Origin: Ferdinandcohnia humi_A
Lineage (GTDB): Bacteria > Bacillota > Bacilli > Bacillales > Bacillaceae_L
Reading direction: 5' to 3'
Length of the DNA: 64,000 bases
NCBI GenBank assembly: GCA_047608075.1
Contig: JBLKRX010000021.1
Span: forward strand, 1-64,000
Part shown: positions 7,650 through 17,190 of the stretch, one piece after another
Numbering within the stretch: the first letter of the stretch is position 1
Layout: the number at the start of each line of letters is the position of its first letter
Made by a program: the position numbers and the translations under genes
The notes under the pieces: model-generated
What the model saw: the letters and a program-made list of their open reading frames with translations, nothing else
The model's database searches: none
Told to the model about the DNA's origin: nothing

Positions 7650-8831
7650 ATGGGGAAAACAGTTATTGTAAGTGGTGTTCGTACTCCGTTTGGAAAATTA
7701 GGTGGAAGTCTTAGTACATTAACAGCGTCAGAACTTGGTGGTATTGCAATCCGTGAGGCATTAAATCGTGCTGGACTGGAAGGAAGTTCTGTTGACGAAG
7801 TCATTTTTGGAACAGTGCTACAAGGTGGCCAAGGTCAAATTCCGTCAAGGCAAGCAGCGCGACATGCTGGAATTCCTTTGGAAGTGAAGACAGAAACAAT
7901 TAATAAGGTCTGTGCATCAGGCATGCGCAGTGTAACACTGGCTGACCAAATTATCCGTGCTGGTGACGAGGAAGTTATTGTTGCGGGTGGCATGGAGTCG
8001 ATGAGCAATGCACCATATATTTTACCGAAGGCACGCTTTGGGCTGCGTATGGGAGATGCGAGTTTGAAGGACTTAATGATTCATGACGGCCTAACGTGCA
8101 GTTTCCAAGGTGTTCATATGGGAACGTACGGGAACGAGGTCGCTGCTGAATTTGAAATTACTCGTGAAGAGCAGGATGAGTGGGCATTACGAAGTCATCA
8201 GCGTGCCATTGCAGCGATTGAGTCTGGAAAATTTGCAGAGGAAATCGTAGCTGTTGAGATCCCTGGTAAAAAGGGTGCGGTCACCCTTGTAGAAAAGGAT
8301 GAAGCACCGAGAGCTGACACCACACTTGAAAAACTAGCAAAACTTCCATCTGTTTTTGGGGCAAGTGGAACAATCACAGCTGGTAATGCACCAGGGGTGA
8401 ATGATGGTGCTGCAGCATTAGTACTCATGAGTGAAGAACGTGCAATCCGTGAAGGAAAACAAGTAATGGCAACAATCCTTGCTCATGCGGCGATATCAGT
8501 GGAAGCGAAGGATTTTCCGAAAACACCGGGACTAGTTATCAATGAGTTACTTGCGAAAACAGGTAAATCAGTAGACGATATCGACTTATTTGAAATCAAT
8601 GAAGCCTTTGCCGCAGTAGCGTTAACAAGTGGAAGAATCGCGGAGTTAGACCCTGAAAAGGTAAACGTTAACGGGGGTGCTGTTGCACTTGGACATCCGA
8701 TTGGCGCGAGTGGAGCAAGGATTATTATTACTCTCATTCATGAATTAAAAAGACGTGGCGGAGGTATAGGTATTGCTGCTATTTGTAGCGGTGGGGGCCA
8801 AGGAGACGCCATTATGATTGAAGTGAAGTAA
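7650..8831 (+). CDS. Acetyl-CoA C-acetyltransferase (thiolase)
   Basis: Thiolases cleave 3-ketoacyl-CoA with CoA, or condense two acetyl-CoA in reverse. Length is 393 residues from the ATG at 7650, which follows AAAGGAGG. The nucleophile is C88 in NKVCASGMRS. The other active-site signatures, NEAFA, GHPIGASG and the C-terminal CSGGGQG, are intact. An in-frame extension upstream to 7494 has no ribosome binding site and crosses the operator, so it was rejected. The gene heads a run with 3-hydroxyacyl-CoA dehydrogenase and two acyl-CoA dehydrogenases, which together can carry out a full beta-oxidation cycle of short or branched acyl-CoAs. B. subtilis mmgA is the likely closest relative. Confidence 0.93.
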   Translation: MGKTVIVSGVRTPFGKLGGSLSTLTASELGGIAIREALNRAGLEGSSVDEVIFGTVLQGGQGQIPSRQAARHAGIPLEVKTETINKVCASGMRSVTLADQIIRAGDEEVIVAGGMESMSNAPYILPKARFGLRMGDASLKDLMIHDGLTCSFQGVHMGTYGNEVAAEFEITREEQDEWALRSHQRAIAAIESGKFAEEIVAVEIPGKKGAVTLVEKDEAPRADTTLEKLAKLPSVFGASGTITAGNAPGVNDGAAALVLMSEERAIREGKQVMATILAHAAISVEAKDFPKTPGLVINELLAKTGKSVDDIDLFEINEAFAAVALTSGRIAELDPEKVNVNGGAVALGHPIGASGARIIITLIHELKRRGGGIGIAAICSGGGQGDAIMIEVK

Positions 8832-8954
8832 ATAGAGTTGATTGAGGGAAGACCGGCGCATCAGCTTCATTTTTCGAAGTGGGCTAGCACTGAAACCGAA
8901 CTAAAGCAATCAGCGGCAGCAATCTTTTTTAACTATTAAGGAGGCTATGAATCT

Positions 8955-9809
8955 ATGAATATAAACAAAGTAATGGTTATCGGCGCAGGACAAATGGGTT
9001 CTGGTATTGCACAGGTTTGTGCAATGGCTGGCTATCATGTTACTCTTCACGACCTGAAACAAGAATTTGTAGACCGTGGTATTAGTACCATAACGAGAAA
9101 CCTTTCCCGCCAAGTGGAAAAAGGTCGTATAAGTGAAGAAGAAATGGCAACAACGTTAGGAAGAATTACGCAATCGATTGACCTTCAGCATGCAAGTGAA
9201 GTAGATCTAGTCATTGAAGCAGCCATTGAAAACATGGAGATAAAAACAAAACTATTCTCGCAACTAGATGAAATTACACCTCAGAACACTATTTTAGCAA
9301 CAAACACATCCTCACTCCCAATTACTGAAATCGCTGCAGCAACAAAGAGACCAGAAAAAGTAATTGGCATGCATTTTATGAATCCTGTACCAGTTATGAA
9401 GTTAGTCGAAATTATCCGTGGCTTAGCAACAGCCGAGGAAGTTTACAAAGTAATTGAAGATATGACAAAAACGTTAAAAAAGGTACCAGTAGAAGTAAAT
9501 GACTTCCCTGGATTTGTATCAAATCGTATTTTAATGCCGATGATTAATGAAGCCATTTATACACTTTATGAAGGTGTGGCAACAAAAGAGGCAATTGATG
9601 AAGTTATGAAACTAGGTATGAACCACCCAATGGGCACACTAACGCTAGCTGATTTTATTGGCCTAGATACATGCCTGTATATCATGGAGACACTACACGA
9701 GGGCTTTGGAGATGATAAATACCGACCATGTCCCTTGCTACGTAAATATGTAAAAGCCGGATGGTTAGGTAAAAAGTCTGGACGTGGTTTTTACACGTAC
9801 GAAGGGTAA
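8955..9809 (+). CDS. 3-hydroxybutyryl-CoA dehydrogenase
   Basis: This cytoplasmic enzyme oxidises 3-hydroxyacyl-CoA to 3-ketoacyl-CoA with NAD. The N-terminal Rossmann fold shows GAGQMGSG (GxGxxG at residues 10-15). The catalytic region has NTSSLPITEIA and GMHFMNPVPVMKLVE, with the active-site His in HFMNP. The C-terminal domain holds DFPGFVSNRILMPMINEA and ends KSGRGFYTYEG, as in Hbd/MmgB proteins. The 284-residue length is typical. AAGGAGG lies 10 bp before the ATG. It is between the thiolase and acyl-CoA dehydrogenase genes and most likely shares their transcript. Confidence 0.93.
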   Translation: MNINKVMVIGAGQMGSGIAQVCAMAGYHVTLHDLKQEFVDRGISTITRNLSRQVEKGRISEEEMATTLGRITQSIDLQHASEVDLVIEAAIENMEIKTKLFSQLDEITPQNTILATNTSSLPITEIAAATKRPEKVIGMHFMNPVPVMKLVEIIRGLATAEEVYKVIEDMTKTLKKVPVEVNDFPGFVSNRILMPMINEAIYTLYEGVATKEAIDEVMKLGMNHPMGTLTLADFIGLDTCLYIMETLHEGFGDDKYRPCPLLRKYVKAGWLGKKSGRGFYTYEG

Positions 9810-9876
9810 GGTGAAAAGAGTGGCAACTCTAATGAATACACCTATACATCAAGATCCCACATCGGAGGGAAGCAGC

Positions 9877-11010
9877 ATGAATTTTCATTTTACTGATGAA
9901 CAAGAAATGATGCGAAAAATGGTACGTGATTTTGCACAAAAGGAAATCGCACCATTTGTTGAAAGAATGGAAAATGGAGAATTTCCACGTAAAGTTCTCT
10001 CGAAAATGGCTGAACTTGGCTTAATGGGAATCACGGTTCCTGAAAAATACGGTGGCTCTGAAATGGACTTTACTTCTTATATCATCGCAATAAATGAGCT
10101 ATCAAAGGTAAGTGCGACAATTGGAGTTATTTTATCGGTACACACCTCTGTTGGAACAAACCCAATTCTATATTTCGGTACAGAAGAGCAAAAGCAAACA
10201 TATATTCCAAAGCTAGCTAGTGGCGAATACTTGGGTGCGTTTTGTTTAACGGAACCAGGAGCAGGTTCAGATGCAGCTGGTTTAAAAACAAAGGCTGTTA
10301 AAAACGGTTACCATTATGTCTTAAACGGCTCTAAGGTTTTCATCACCAATGGTGGAGAAGCAGATGTTTATATCGTCTTTGCACGAACCAATCTGAATGA
10401 AACGGGTAGCAAAGGGATTTCCGCATTCATTGTCGAGAAGAACACACCTGGCTTCATCATTGGAAAAGATGAGCATAAAATGGGTCTTCATGGCTCAAGA
10501 ACGGTTCAAATCACGTTCGAGGATGCAAAGGTGCCAGTAGAAAATTTACTAGGTCATGAAGGGGAAGGCTTTAAAGTAGCGATGGCGAACCTAGATGTGG
10601 GTCGTATTGGGATTGCTGCCCAAGCTCTAGGAATTGCGGAAGCTGCCCTTGAGCATTCAGTTGAATATGCAAAAGGCCGCTTTCAATTTGGAAAACCAAT
10701 TGCTGCTCAACAAGGTGTTGGATTTAAGCTTGCTGACATGGCAACAAGTGTAGAAGCAGCAAGACTTCTCTTGTACCGTGCTGCCTTTTTACGTCAACAT
10801 GGTCTACCTTGTGGTAAAGAAGCCTCGATGGCAAAGCTATTTGCGTCTCGTACAGCGGTAGAAGTAACAACGGAGGCTATTCAGGTCTACGGTGGATATG
10901 GGTATACAAAGGATTATCCAGTAGAGCGATTTTTTAGAGATGCGAAGATAACTGAAATCTATGAAGGTACAAGTGAGATTCAAAGAATCGTCATTAGCAA
11001 AAATTTATAA
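9877..11010 (+). CDS. Acyl-CoA dehydrogenase (first of two)
   Basis: This FAD enzyme makes the alpha-beta double bond in acyl-CoA and passes electrons to ETF. From the ATG at 9877 (after CGGAGGG) it is 377 residues, the usual length for short-chain or branched-chain dehydrogenases. Signatures include CLTEPGAGSDAAG for flavin binding and EIYEGTSEIQR near the C-terminus, with the catalytic Glu in YEGT. It is closely similar to the next gene in the segment KPIAAQQGVGFKLADMATSV, so the pair probably arose by duplication. Substrate length cannot be read from sequence. Confidence 0.92.
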   Translation: MNFHFTDEQEMMRKMVRDFAQKEIAPFVERMENGEFPRKVLSKMAELGLMGITVPEKYGGSEMDFTSYIIAINELSKVSATIGVILSVHTSVGTNPILYFGTEEQKQTYIPKLASGEYLGAFCLTEPGAGSDAAGLKTKAVKNGYHYVLNGSKVFITNGGEADVYIVFARTNLNETGSKGISAFIVEKNTPGFIIGKDEHKMGLHGSRTVQITFEDAKVPVENLLGHEGEGFKVAMANLDVGRIGIAAQALGIAEAALEHSVEYAKGRFQFGKPIAAQQGVGFKLADMATSVEAARLLLYRAAFLRQHGLPCGKEASMAKLFASRTAVEVTTEAIQVYGGYGYTKDYPVERFFRDAKITEIYEGTSEIQRIVISKNL

Positions 11011-11055
11011 ACAATACACAGAAACTATCATTCTATTAAAAGTGAGGGAACATCA

Positions 11056-12195
11056 ATGTACTTTAAATTATCTGAAGAGCATGAAATGATTCGTAAAATG
11101 GTACGCGACTTTGCAAAAAATGAAGTTGCACCTACAGCTGCTGACCGTGATGAGGAAGAACGCTTTGACCGTGAAATTTTTGACAAGATGGCCGAACTTG
11201 GATTAACAGGGATTCCATGGCCTGAAGAATATGGCGGTATCGGCAGTGACTATCTTGCGTATTGTATCGCAGTTGAAGAGCTTTCAAGAGTATGCGCTTC
11301 TACAGGTGTAACACTTTCTGCACATACATCACTTGCAGGCTGGCCGATTTACAAATTTGGTAGCGAAGAGCAAAAGCAAAAATACTTACGACCAATGGCT
11401 CAAGGTGAAAAAATTGGAGGATACGGCTTAACTGAGCCAGGTTCAGGTTCAGATGCAGGTGGCATGAGGACAACTGCAAAGCTTGAAGGTGATCACTATG
11501 TGTTAAATGGTTCTAAAATTTTCATTACTAACGGTGGAATAGCTGATATTTACGTGGTGTTTGCATTAACAGATCCAACTTCAAAGCATAAAGGTACAAG
11601 TGCATTTATCATTGAAAGTGATTTCCCAGGCTTCTCTGTAGGGAAAAAAGAGAAAAAGCTAGGAATTCGTTCATCACCTACAACTGAAATTATTTTTGAA
11701 GACTGCCGTGTACCAAAGGAAAACCTCCTTGGGGAAGAAGGGGAAGGCTTTAAAATTGCAATGATGACACTTGATGGAGGTCGTAACGGGATCGCTGCAC
11801 AAGCAGTTGGAATTGCACAAGGTGCATTAGATGCAGCGACTGAATATGCGAAGGAACGTGTTCAGTTCGGGAAGCCAATCGCTGCTCAACAAGGTGTTGG
11901 CTTCAAGCTTGCTGATATGGCTACAAGTGTAGAAGCAGCACGTCTCTTAACCTACCAAGCTGCATGGTTAGAATCAGAGGGTCTACCTTACGGAAAAGAA
12001 TCTGCTATGTCAAAGCTATTTGCTGGTGATACAGCAATGAAAGTAACGACTGATGCAGTTCAAATCTTCGGTGGCTACGGATATACGAAGGATTACCCTG
12101 TAGAGCGCTACATGCGTGATGCGAAAATTACGCAAATCTACGAAGGAACACAGGAGATCCAAAGATTAGTTATTTCACGTATGATTACGAAATAA
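11056..12195 (+). CDS. acdA: Acyl-CoA dehydrogenase AcdA-like (second of two)
   Basis: This 379-residue acyl-CoA dehydrogenase starts MYFKLSEEHEMIRKMVRDFA. It has the flavin signature GLTEPGSGSDAGG and the catalytic segment QIYEGTQEIQR. It sits 45 bp behind the first dehydrogenase and is closely similar to it. By order it corresponds to B. subtilis acdA, found between fadF (ywjF) and rpoE. Two copies may divide straight-chain and branched short acyl-CoAs; the IcmF gene downstream makes isobutyryl-CoA or butyryl-CoA plausible, but this is inference. GTGAGGG precedes the ATG. Confidence 0.9.
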   Translation: MYFKLSEEHEMIRKMVRDFAKNEVAPTAADRDEEERFDREIFDKMAELGLTGIPWPEEYGGIGSDYLAYCIAVEELSRVCASTGVTLSAHTSLAGWPIYKFGSEEQKQKYLRPMAQGEKIGGYGLTEPGSGSDAGGMRTTAKLEGDHYVLNGSKIFITNGGIADIYVVFALTDPTSKHKGTSAFIIESDFPGFSVGKKEKKLGIRSSPTTEIIFEDCRVPKENLLGEEGEGFKIAMMTLDGGRNGIAAQAVGIAQGALDAATEYAKERVQFGKPIAAQQGVGFKLADMATSVEAARLLTYQAAWLESEGLPYGKESAMSKLFAGDTAMKVTTDAVQIFGGYGYTKDYPVERYMRDAKITQIYEGTQEIQRLVISRMITK

Positions 12196-12210
12196 TTGTA
12201 GATAGCGTTG

Positions 12211-12238
12211 CAGTGAGAGGCTTTACTACCTCTTACTG
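12211..12238 (+). other. Hairpin between acdA and the TetR gene
   Basis: CAGTGAGAGG (12211-12220) pairs with CCTCTTACTG (12229-12238) with one G-U pair. There is no T-run after it, so it may be a processing or attenuation site rather than a full terminator. Confidence 0.4.
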
Positions 12239-12262
12239 CTCTAATTTACTAGGGGTGATGAG

Positions 12263-12889
12263 ATGAGCAGAAATGAAGTGCCTGCTTCTGTAAAGGATGA
12301 ACGTCTCATTAAAAAGCGGCGAGACCAGATGATTAAGGGTGCTGTTACCCTTTTTAAAGAGAAAGGGTTTCACCGAACTACAACTAGAGAAATAGCAAAG
12401 GCAGCCGGTTTTAGTATCGGGACGTTATATGAATATATTCGAAAAAAAGAAGATGTACTCTACTTGGTATGTGATAGCATTTATGACCAGGTTCAGGACC
12501 GCCTGCAGCAAGCTATCAATACAAAAGAGGGTAGCATTGAGAGTTTAAGGCTAGCAATCGATTATTATTTTCGCGTTATGGATGATATGCAGGATGAGGT
12601 TCTTGTTATGTACCAAGAGGCGAAATCACTTTCCAAGGAAGATCTGCCATATGTACTAAAAAAGGAATTAGAAATGGTAGGTATGTTTGAAAAGGTGATT
12701 GAAAGCTGTGTGAAAAAAGGAGCATTGCAGCTCCCTAAAAAACAAATTGAGTTGGTAGCCCATAATATTTTTGTTCAGGGCCAAATGTGGGGCTTCCGAA
12801 GATGGGCTTTGCGGAAGCTATACACACTCGAGGAGTACATTGACCTACAAACCGAGCTTTTATTAAAAGGAATCGACAAAGGGGAATAG
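12263..12889 (+). CDS. TetR/AcrR family regulator (FadR-like)
   Basis: This is a 208-residue one-domain repressor of the TetR type. Its helix-turn-helix is in residues about 20-65: AVTLFKEKGFHRTTTREIA, then AKAAGFSIGTLYEYIRKKED. The C-terminal domain would bind an acyl-CoA. The gene lies inside the acyl-CoA cluster, directly before icmF. It is the obvious candidate to bind the two TGAATG..CATTCA-like operators at 5146 and 7531, which would make the cluster derepressed by long or branched acyl-CoA. That assignment is inference. GGGGTGATGAG precedes the ATG. An alternative is a regulator only of icmF. Confidence 0.88.
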   Translation: MSRNEVPASVKDERLIKKRRDQMIKGAVTLFKEKGFHRTTTREIAKAAGFSIGTLYEYIRKKEDVLYLVCDSIYDQVQDRLQQAINTKEGSIESLRLAIDYYFRVMDDMQDEVLVMYQEAKSLSKEDLPYVLKKELEMVGMFEKVIESCVKKGALQLPKKQIELVAHNIFVQGQMWGFRRWALRKLYTLEEYIDLQTELLLKGIDKGE

Positions 12890-12976
12890 GTGAAATCTGG
12901 ATTTTTCACAAAACACAAGAACAAAACTACAAAAATAGTAAAAAGCTTCAATATCAGAACGACTGGGGGAGAAAGT

Positions 12977-15900
12977 ATGAGTACGGTTGAAGTCTATCGT
13001 CCCAAGAATCATATTCGATTTGTAACGGCATCAAGCTTATTTGATGGGCATGATGCATCGATTAATATCATGCGCCGAATCCTGCAAGCTAGTGGGGCAG
13101 AGGTCATCCATCTAGGGCATAATCGCTCAGTAGAAGAGGTTGTGAATGCAGCCATTCAGGAGGATGCACAAGGGATCGCGATTTCCTCTTATCAAGGTGG
13201 GCATGTCGAGTATTTTAAATATATGTATGATCTTCTGAAAGAACGTGGAGCAGCTCATATTCGTATTTACGGAGGCGGTGGTGGGGTTATTATCCCACGT
13301 GAAATCAAAGAGCTTCATGAATACGGGATTGCAGGCATTTTTTCACCTGAGGATGGCCGAAAGCTAGGCCTTCAAGGGATGATAAATAAAATGCTTGAGG
13401 AATGTGATTATCCTACGAATACAGAATTAACAGATGAACTAGATCTTTTACAAAAAGGGGATTATCAAGCGGTTGCGAAGCTAATTACGGTTGCAGAAAA
13501 CCAAGTTGATGTTTCTGGAGAAGCTGCGGCAGCTGCAGAAACCATTATCAAACAGGTAAAGGATTTAGAAAAAAATGTTCCTGTCGTTGGGATTACGGGT
13601 ACAGGTGGAGCGGGAAAAAGCTCACTTACAGATGAACTGATTCGTCGCTTTTTAAATGAATTTGAAGATAAAAAGGTAGCTGTATTATCTGTAGACCCAA
13701 CCAAGCAAAAAACTGGCGGTGCGCTCCTTGGTGATAGAATCCGTATGAATGCCATCTTTTCACCAAGAGTGTATATGCGTAGCCTTGCAACACGTGGCTC
13801 AAAAACGGAACTATCCCTTGCGATTAAAGATGCGATTGCAGTCGTAAAAGCAGCGGGCTTTGATCTAGTCATTGTCGAAACAAGTGGTATCGGTCAAGGG
13901 GATGCTGAGATTACTGAGGTTTGTGACATCGCTATGTATGTTATGACGAGTGAATTTGGTGCGCCTTCCCAGCTTGAAAAAATTGATATGATTGATTATG
14001 CAGATCTCATTGTCATCAACAAATTCGAGCGCAAAGGTTCAGAGGATGCGAAGCGTCAGGTACAGAAGCAGTATCAGCGTAGCCATCTATTATTTGAAAA
14101 AGATTTTGAGCAAATGCCTGTATTTGGTACGATTGCAAGTCAATTTAACGACCCAGGTACAAATGCCTTATTCGCAAATCTAGTAGACCGTATTAATGAA
14201 AAAGTAGGTACAAACTGGACAACATCTTTTGAAAAAACAGCAGATGTTCAAAAACAGAATATCATTATTCCGAATGATCGACGCTACTATTTACGTGAAA
14301 TCTCGGAAACAGTTAGGAATTATCATAAAAAAGCGGCTGAACAAGTTGAAGTTGCACGCAAGCTGTTCCAAATCACCGGAACCATTGAAAGTGTAAAGGA
14401 GCTTGGAAATCAAGAGGTGCTTACTGCGCTTGAGGCCCTTCAAAAGGAGTACGAGGCAAAGCTTTCAGTAGAATCGAAAAAAATCCTTGATACATGGGAG
14501 TCATTGAAAGAGACATACAAAGGTGATAAATTCATCACAAAGATTCGTGATAAAGAAATCGTGACGATTTTAAAAACAAAAAGTCTATCTGGTCTTGCGA
14601 TTCCAAAGGTTTCACTTCCAGGATTTAAGGACTTCGGAGAAATCCTTCGTTGGGTTTACAAGGAAAATGTCCCAGGTGCTTTCCCTTATACAGCGGGCGT
14701 ATTTCCGTTTAAGCGGGAGGGCGAGGACCCGAAACGTCAATTTGCAGGGGAAGGAACGCCGGAACGTACAAACCGTCGCTTCCACTATCTATCAAAGGAT
14801 GATGACGCAAAACGTCTAAGTACAGCCTTCGACTCGGTGACTCTCTATGGAGAAGACCCAGCGTACCGTCCTGATATTTATGGGAAAGTTGGAGAAAGTG
14901 GAGTCAATGTGTGTACACTTGATGATATGAAAAAGCTATACAACGGCTTTGATTTATGTGCACCTTCGACATCTGTATCAATGACTATTAATGGTCCAGC
15001 GCCAATTATTCTCGCAATGTTCATGAATACAGCGATTCACCAGCAGGTTGAAACACGTGAACAGGAACTGGGACGCATTTTAACAGTAGAAGAGTTCCAA
15101 GAGGTTCGAGCAAAAACACTTCAGACAGTTCGAGGAACTGTGCAGGCGGACATTTTAAAAGAAGACCAAGGTCAAAACACGTGTATTTTCTCAACAGAAT
15201 TTGCACTACGAATGATGGGAGACATTCAAGAATACTTCATTGATAATAAGGTTCGAAACTATTATTCAGTATCAATCTCTGGTTATCATATTGCAGAAGC
15301 GGGTGCGAACCCAATTTCACAGCTTGCCTTTACACTTTCAAATGGATTCACATATGTGGAATACTATTTAAGTCGCGGCATGCATATCGATGATTTTGCG
15401 CCAAACCTTTCGTTTTTCTTTAGTAACGGGTTAGACCCAGAATATACGGTTATTGGTCGTGTCGCACGACGAATTTGGGCAACTGTTATGAGAGAAAAAT
15501 ATGGTGCGAATGAGCGCAGTCAAAAATTAAAATATCATGTTCAAACATCAGGTCGTTCTCTGCATGCGCAGGAAATCGATTTTAATGATATTCGTACAAC
15601 ACTACAGGCGCTTATGGCGTTACATGATAATTGTAATTCTCTCCATACTAATGCGTATGATGAGGCCATTACAACTCCAACTGAGGAGTCGGTACGCCGT
15701 GCAATGGCCATTCAAATGATTATTACAAAAGAGCATGGGTTAACGAAAAACGAGAATCCATTACAAGGTTCCTTTATTATTGAAGAGCTGACAGACTTAG
15801 TGGAAGAAGCGGTTCTTCAAGAATTTGATCGAATTAACGATCGCGGTGGGGTTCTTGGGGCGATGGAAACACAGTATCAACGTGGAAAAATCCAAGATGA

Positions 15901-16237
15901 ATCCATGTATTATGAAATGAAAAAGCATACAGGTGAGCTACCGATTATTGGCGTGAATACGTATTTGAATCCGAATCCGCCTTCTGAAGAAGAGCTAGAC
16001 AATATCGAGCTAGCTCGCGCAACGACGGAAGAAAAGGAGCTTCAAATAAAGAATCTAAGAGAGTTCCAAGAACGTAATAAAGACAAAGTAGAAGACGCGT
16101 TAAAGCGATTAAAGCATGTTGCTGTTAACAATGGCAATATTTTTGCTGAGCTTATGGAAACTGTACAGGTTGCAAGTCTTGGTCAAATCACGCAGGCGCT
16201 TTATGAGGTTGGCGGACAATATCGAAGAAATATGTAA
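12977..16237 (+). CDS. icmF: Fused isobutyryl-CoA mutase IcmF
   Basis: IcmF interconverts isobutyryl-CoA and n-butyryl-CoA using adenosylcobalamin. The 1086 residues show three fused parts. An N-terminal B12-binding domain has DGHDAS with the cobalt-ligand His at residue 25, followed by SYQGGH and YGGGGGV. A MeaB-like G-protein chaperone has a P-loop GTGGAGKSS near residue 206 and later NKFERKGS. A C-terminal mutase barrel includes AGVFPFKREGED and SISGYHIAEAGA. The Phe in VFPFK fits the butyryl mutase rather than the methylmalonyl mutase pattern. The ATG at 12977 follows GGGGGAGAA; an upstream GTG at 12890 is unlikely. It probably feeds branched-chain amino acid carbon into the adjacent beta-oxidation genes. 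B12 must be made or imported elsewhere. Confidence 0.95.
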   Translation: MSTVEVYRPKNHIRFVTASSLFDGHDASINIMRRILQASGAEVIHLGHNRSVEEVVNAAIQEDAQGIAISSYQGGHVEYFKYMYDLLKERGAAHIRIYGGGGGVIIPREIKELHEYGIAGIFSPEDGRKLGLQGMINKMLEECDYPTNTELTDELDLLQKGDYQAVAKLITVAENQVDVSGEAAAAAETIIKQVKDLEKNVPVVGITGTGGAGKSSLTDELIRRFLNEFEDKKVAVLSVDPTKQKTGGALLGDRIRMNAIFSPRVYMRSLATRGSKTELSLAIKDAIAVVKAAGFDLVIVETSGIGQGDAEITEVCDIAMYVMTSEFGAPSQLEKIDMIDYADLIVINKFERKGSEDAKRQVQKQYQRSHLLFEKDFEQMPVFGTIASQFNDPGTNALFANLVDRINEKVGTNWTTSFEKTADVQKQNIIIPNDRRYYLREISETVRNYHKKAAEQVEVARKLFQITGTIESVKELGNQEVLTALEALQKEYEAKLSVESKKILDTWESLKETYKGDKFITKIRDKEIVTILKTKSLSGLAIPKVSLPGFKDFGEILRWVYKENVPGAFPYTAGVFPFKREGEDPKRQFAGEGTPERTNRRFHYLSKDDDAKRLSTAFDSVTLYGEDPAYRPDIYGKVGESGVNVCTLDDMKKLYNGFDLCAPSTSVSMTINGPAPIILAMFMNTAIHQQVETREQELGRILTVEEFQEVRAKTLQTVRGTVQADILKEDQGQNTCIFSTEFALRMMGDIQEYFIDNKVRNYYSVSISGYHIAEAGANPISQLAFTLSNGFTYVEYYLSRGMHIDDFAPNLSFFFSNGLDPEYTVIGRVARRIWATVMREKYGANERSQKLKYHVQTSGRSLHAQEIDFNDIRTTLQALMALHDNCNSLHTNAYDEAITTPTEESVRRAMAIQMIITKEHGLTKNENPLQGSFIIEELTDLVEEAVLQEFDRINDRGGVLGAMETQYQRGKIQDESMYYEMKKHTGELPIIGVNTYLNPNPPSEEELDNIELARATTEEKELQIKNLREFQERNKDKVEDALKRLKHVAVNNGNIFAELMETVQVASLGQITQALYEVGGQYRRNM

Positions 16238-16571
16238 AAAATATAATGGTATTCATGTATAAAAGAAAGGAAGGCTGGGCATAAAATGGTATTGCCCAGC
16301 CTTAAAATAATCTAAGGCTAGCATAAACTGGTTGATTTTGTTTATAATGAATGGTATGTATTTTACAGGACTATTTTTTGTGGTGGATACTTGGTATTTG
16401 CTACCTAAGTCAAAAGCTTTGCAAGCGCCTTGGGAATAGAAAGATTAAGTTGAAACTTCATGTTCGTAAATCCTGGGGCGATAACAGCTTGGCATTGCCA
16501 AGTTTTATTACATACAACAGGTTTCTACCAGAATGAGTAAATAGTTATTTACATAGAAAGGGAGTGCCTTG
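16238..16571. other. Intergenic region icmF-rpoE with two hairpins
   Basis: The region holds an 11-bp perfect stem (AAGGCTGGGCA at 16271-16281, TGCCCAGCCTT at 16293-16303) that ends the icmF transcript but lacks a T-run. A TATAAT at 16343 has no clear -35. CTTGG-CATTG-CCAAG (16489-16503) is followed by TTTTATT, a small possible terminator or attenuator just upstream of rpoE. I see no convincing gene. Confidence 0.5.
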
Positions 16572-17159
16572 ATGAGTCTTGACCAATACTCACCGGAGCA
16601 AATCAAAGAAATGTCTATGCTTGAAGTAGCATATGAGATTTTTTTAAGCAGAAAAGATGCTATCACATTTCAAGAGCTTATTGAAGAAGTAAAAAAACAA
16701 CTTGAGCTTTCAGATGAGGAACTTAGAGCAAGAATTTCTCAATTCTATACAGATTTAAATGTCGATGGTCGTTTTATCACATTAGGAGACAATCGTTGGG
16801 GATTACGCACTTGGTATCCGTACGAACAAATTGACGAAGAAGTTACACATACAGTTAAGCCTAAGAAGAAGAAAGCGAAGAAGAAGGTTGCCGATGACGA
16901 TGATCTTATCGATTTCGATGATCTAGACGAAGACGATCTAGATTATGAAGATGATGATTATGAAGAGGATGACATTGATGATATCGATGATCTCGATGAA
17001 GATGAAGAAGATGACGAAGATATTGATTTTGATGACATCGATGATGAAGACGATTTTGAAGATGAAGATGATGAAGAATTACTTGACGACGATGACTATG
17101 TGCTTGATGAAGAAGAAGACGAAGATCTTTTAGAAGAAGACGAGGAAGAGGACCTATAA
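16572..17159 (+). CDS. rpoE: RNA polymerase delta subunit
   Basis: RpoE (delta) is a Gram-positive RNA polymerase accessory subunit that increases transcription specificity and recycling by displacing nucleic acid from core enzyme. The protein is 195 residues from the ATG at 16572 (AAGGGAG upstream). The folded HARE-HTH domain is residues 1-90, starting MSLDQYSPEQIKEMS and ending with NRWGLRTWYPYEQID. A short basic stretch (PKKKKAKKKV) precedes an almost pure Asp/Glu tail of about 85 residues, as in B. subtilis delta but somewhat longer. The order rpoE-pyrG is conserved in Bacillus. A TTG at 16569 is one codon upstream and is less likely. Confidence 0.97.
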   Translation: MSLDQYSPEQIKEMSMLEVAYEIFLSRKDAITFQELIEEVKKQLELSDEELRARISQFYTDLNVDGRFITLGDNRWGLRTWYPYEQIDEEVTHTVKPKKKKAKKKVADDDDLIDFDDLDEDDLDYEDDDYEEDDIDDIDDLDEDEEDDEDIDFDDIDDEDDFEDEDDEELLDDDDYVLDEEEDEDLLEEDEEEDL

Positions 17160-17190
17160 TCATAGGTTTATAAAGTCTTACTAGAACATC

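Noticed and set aside
12890..12976. GTG 12890 as icmF start
   Set aside because: It abuts the TetR stop without a ribosome binding site, and the added residues are unlike the family N-terminus.
16351..16536. 61-codon frame upstream of rpoE
   Set aside because: No ribosome binding site, no recognisable composition, and it crosses the hairpins of the intergenic region.
16906..17163. Antisense frame over the rpoE tail (His/Leu-rich)
   Set aside because: It is an artefact of the GAT/GAA-rich acidic coding sequence read on the other strand.
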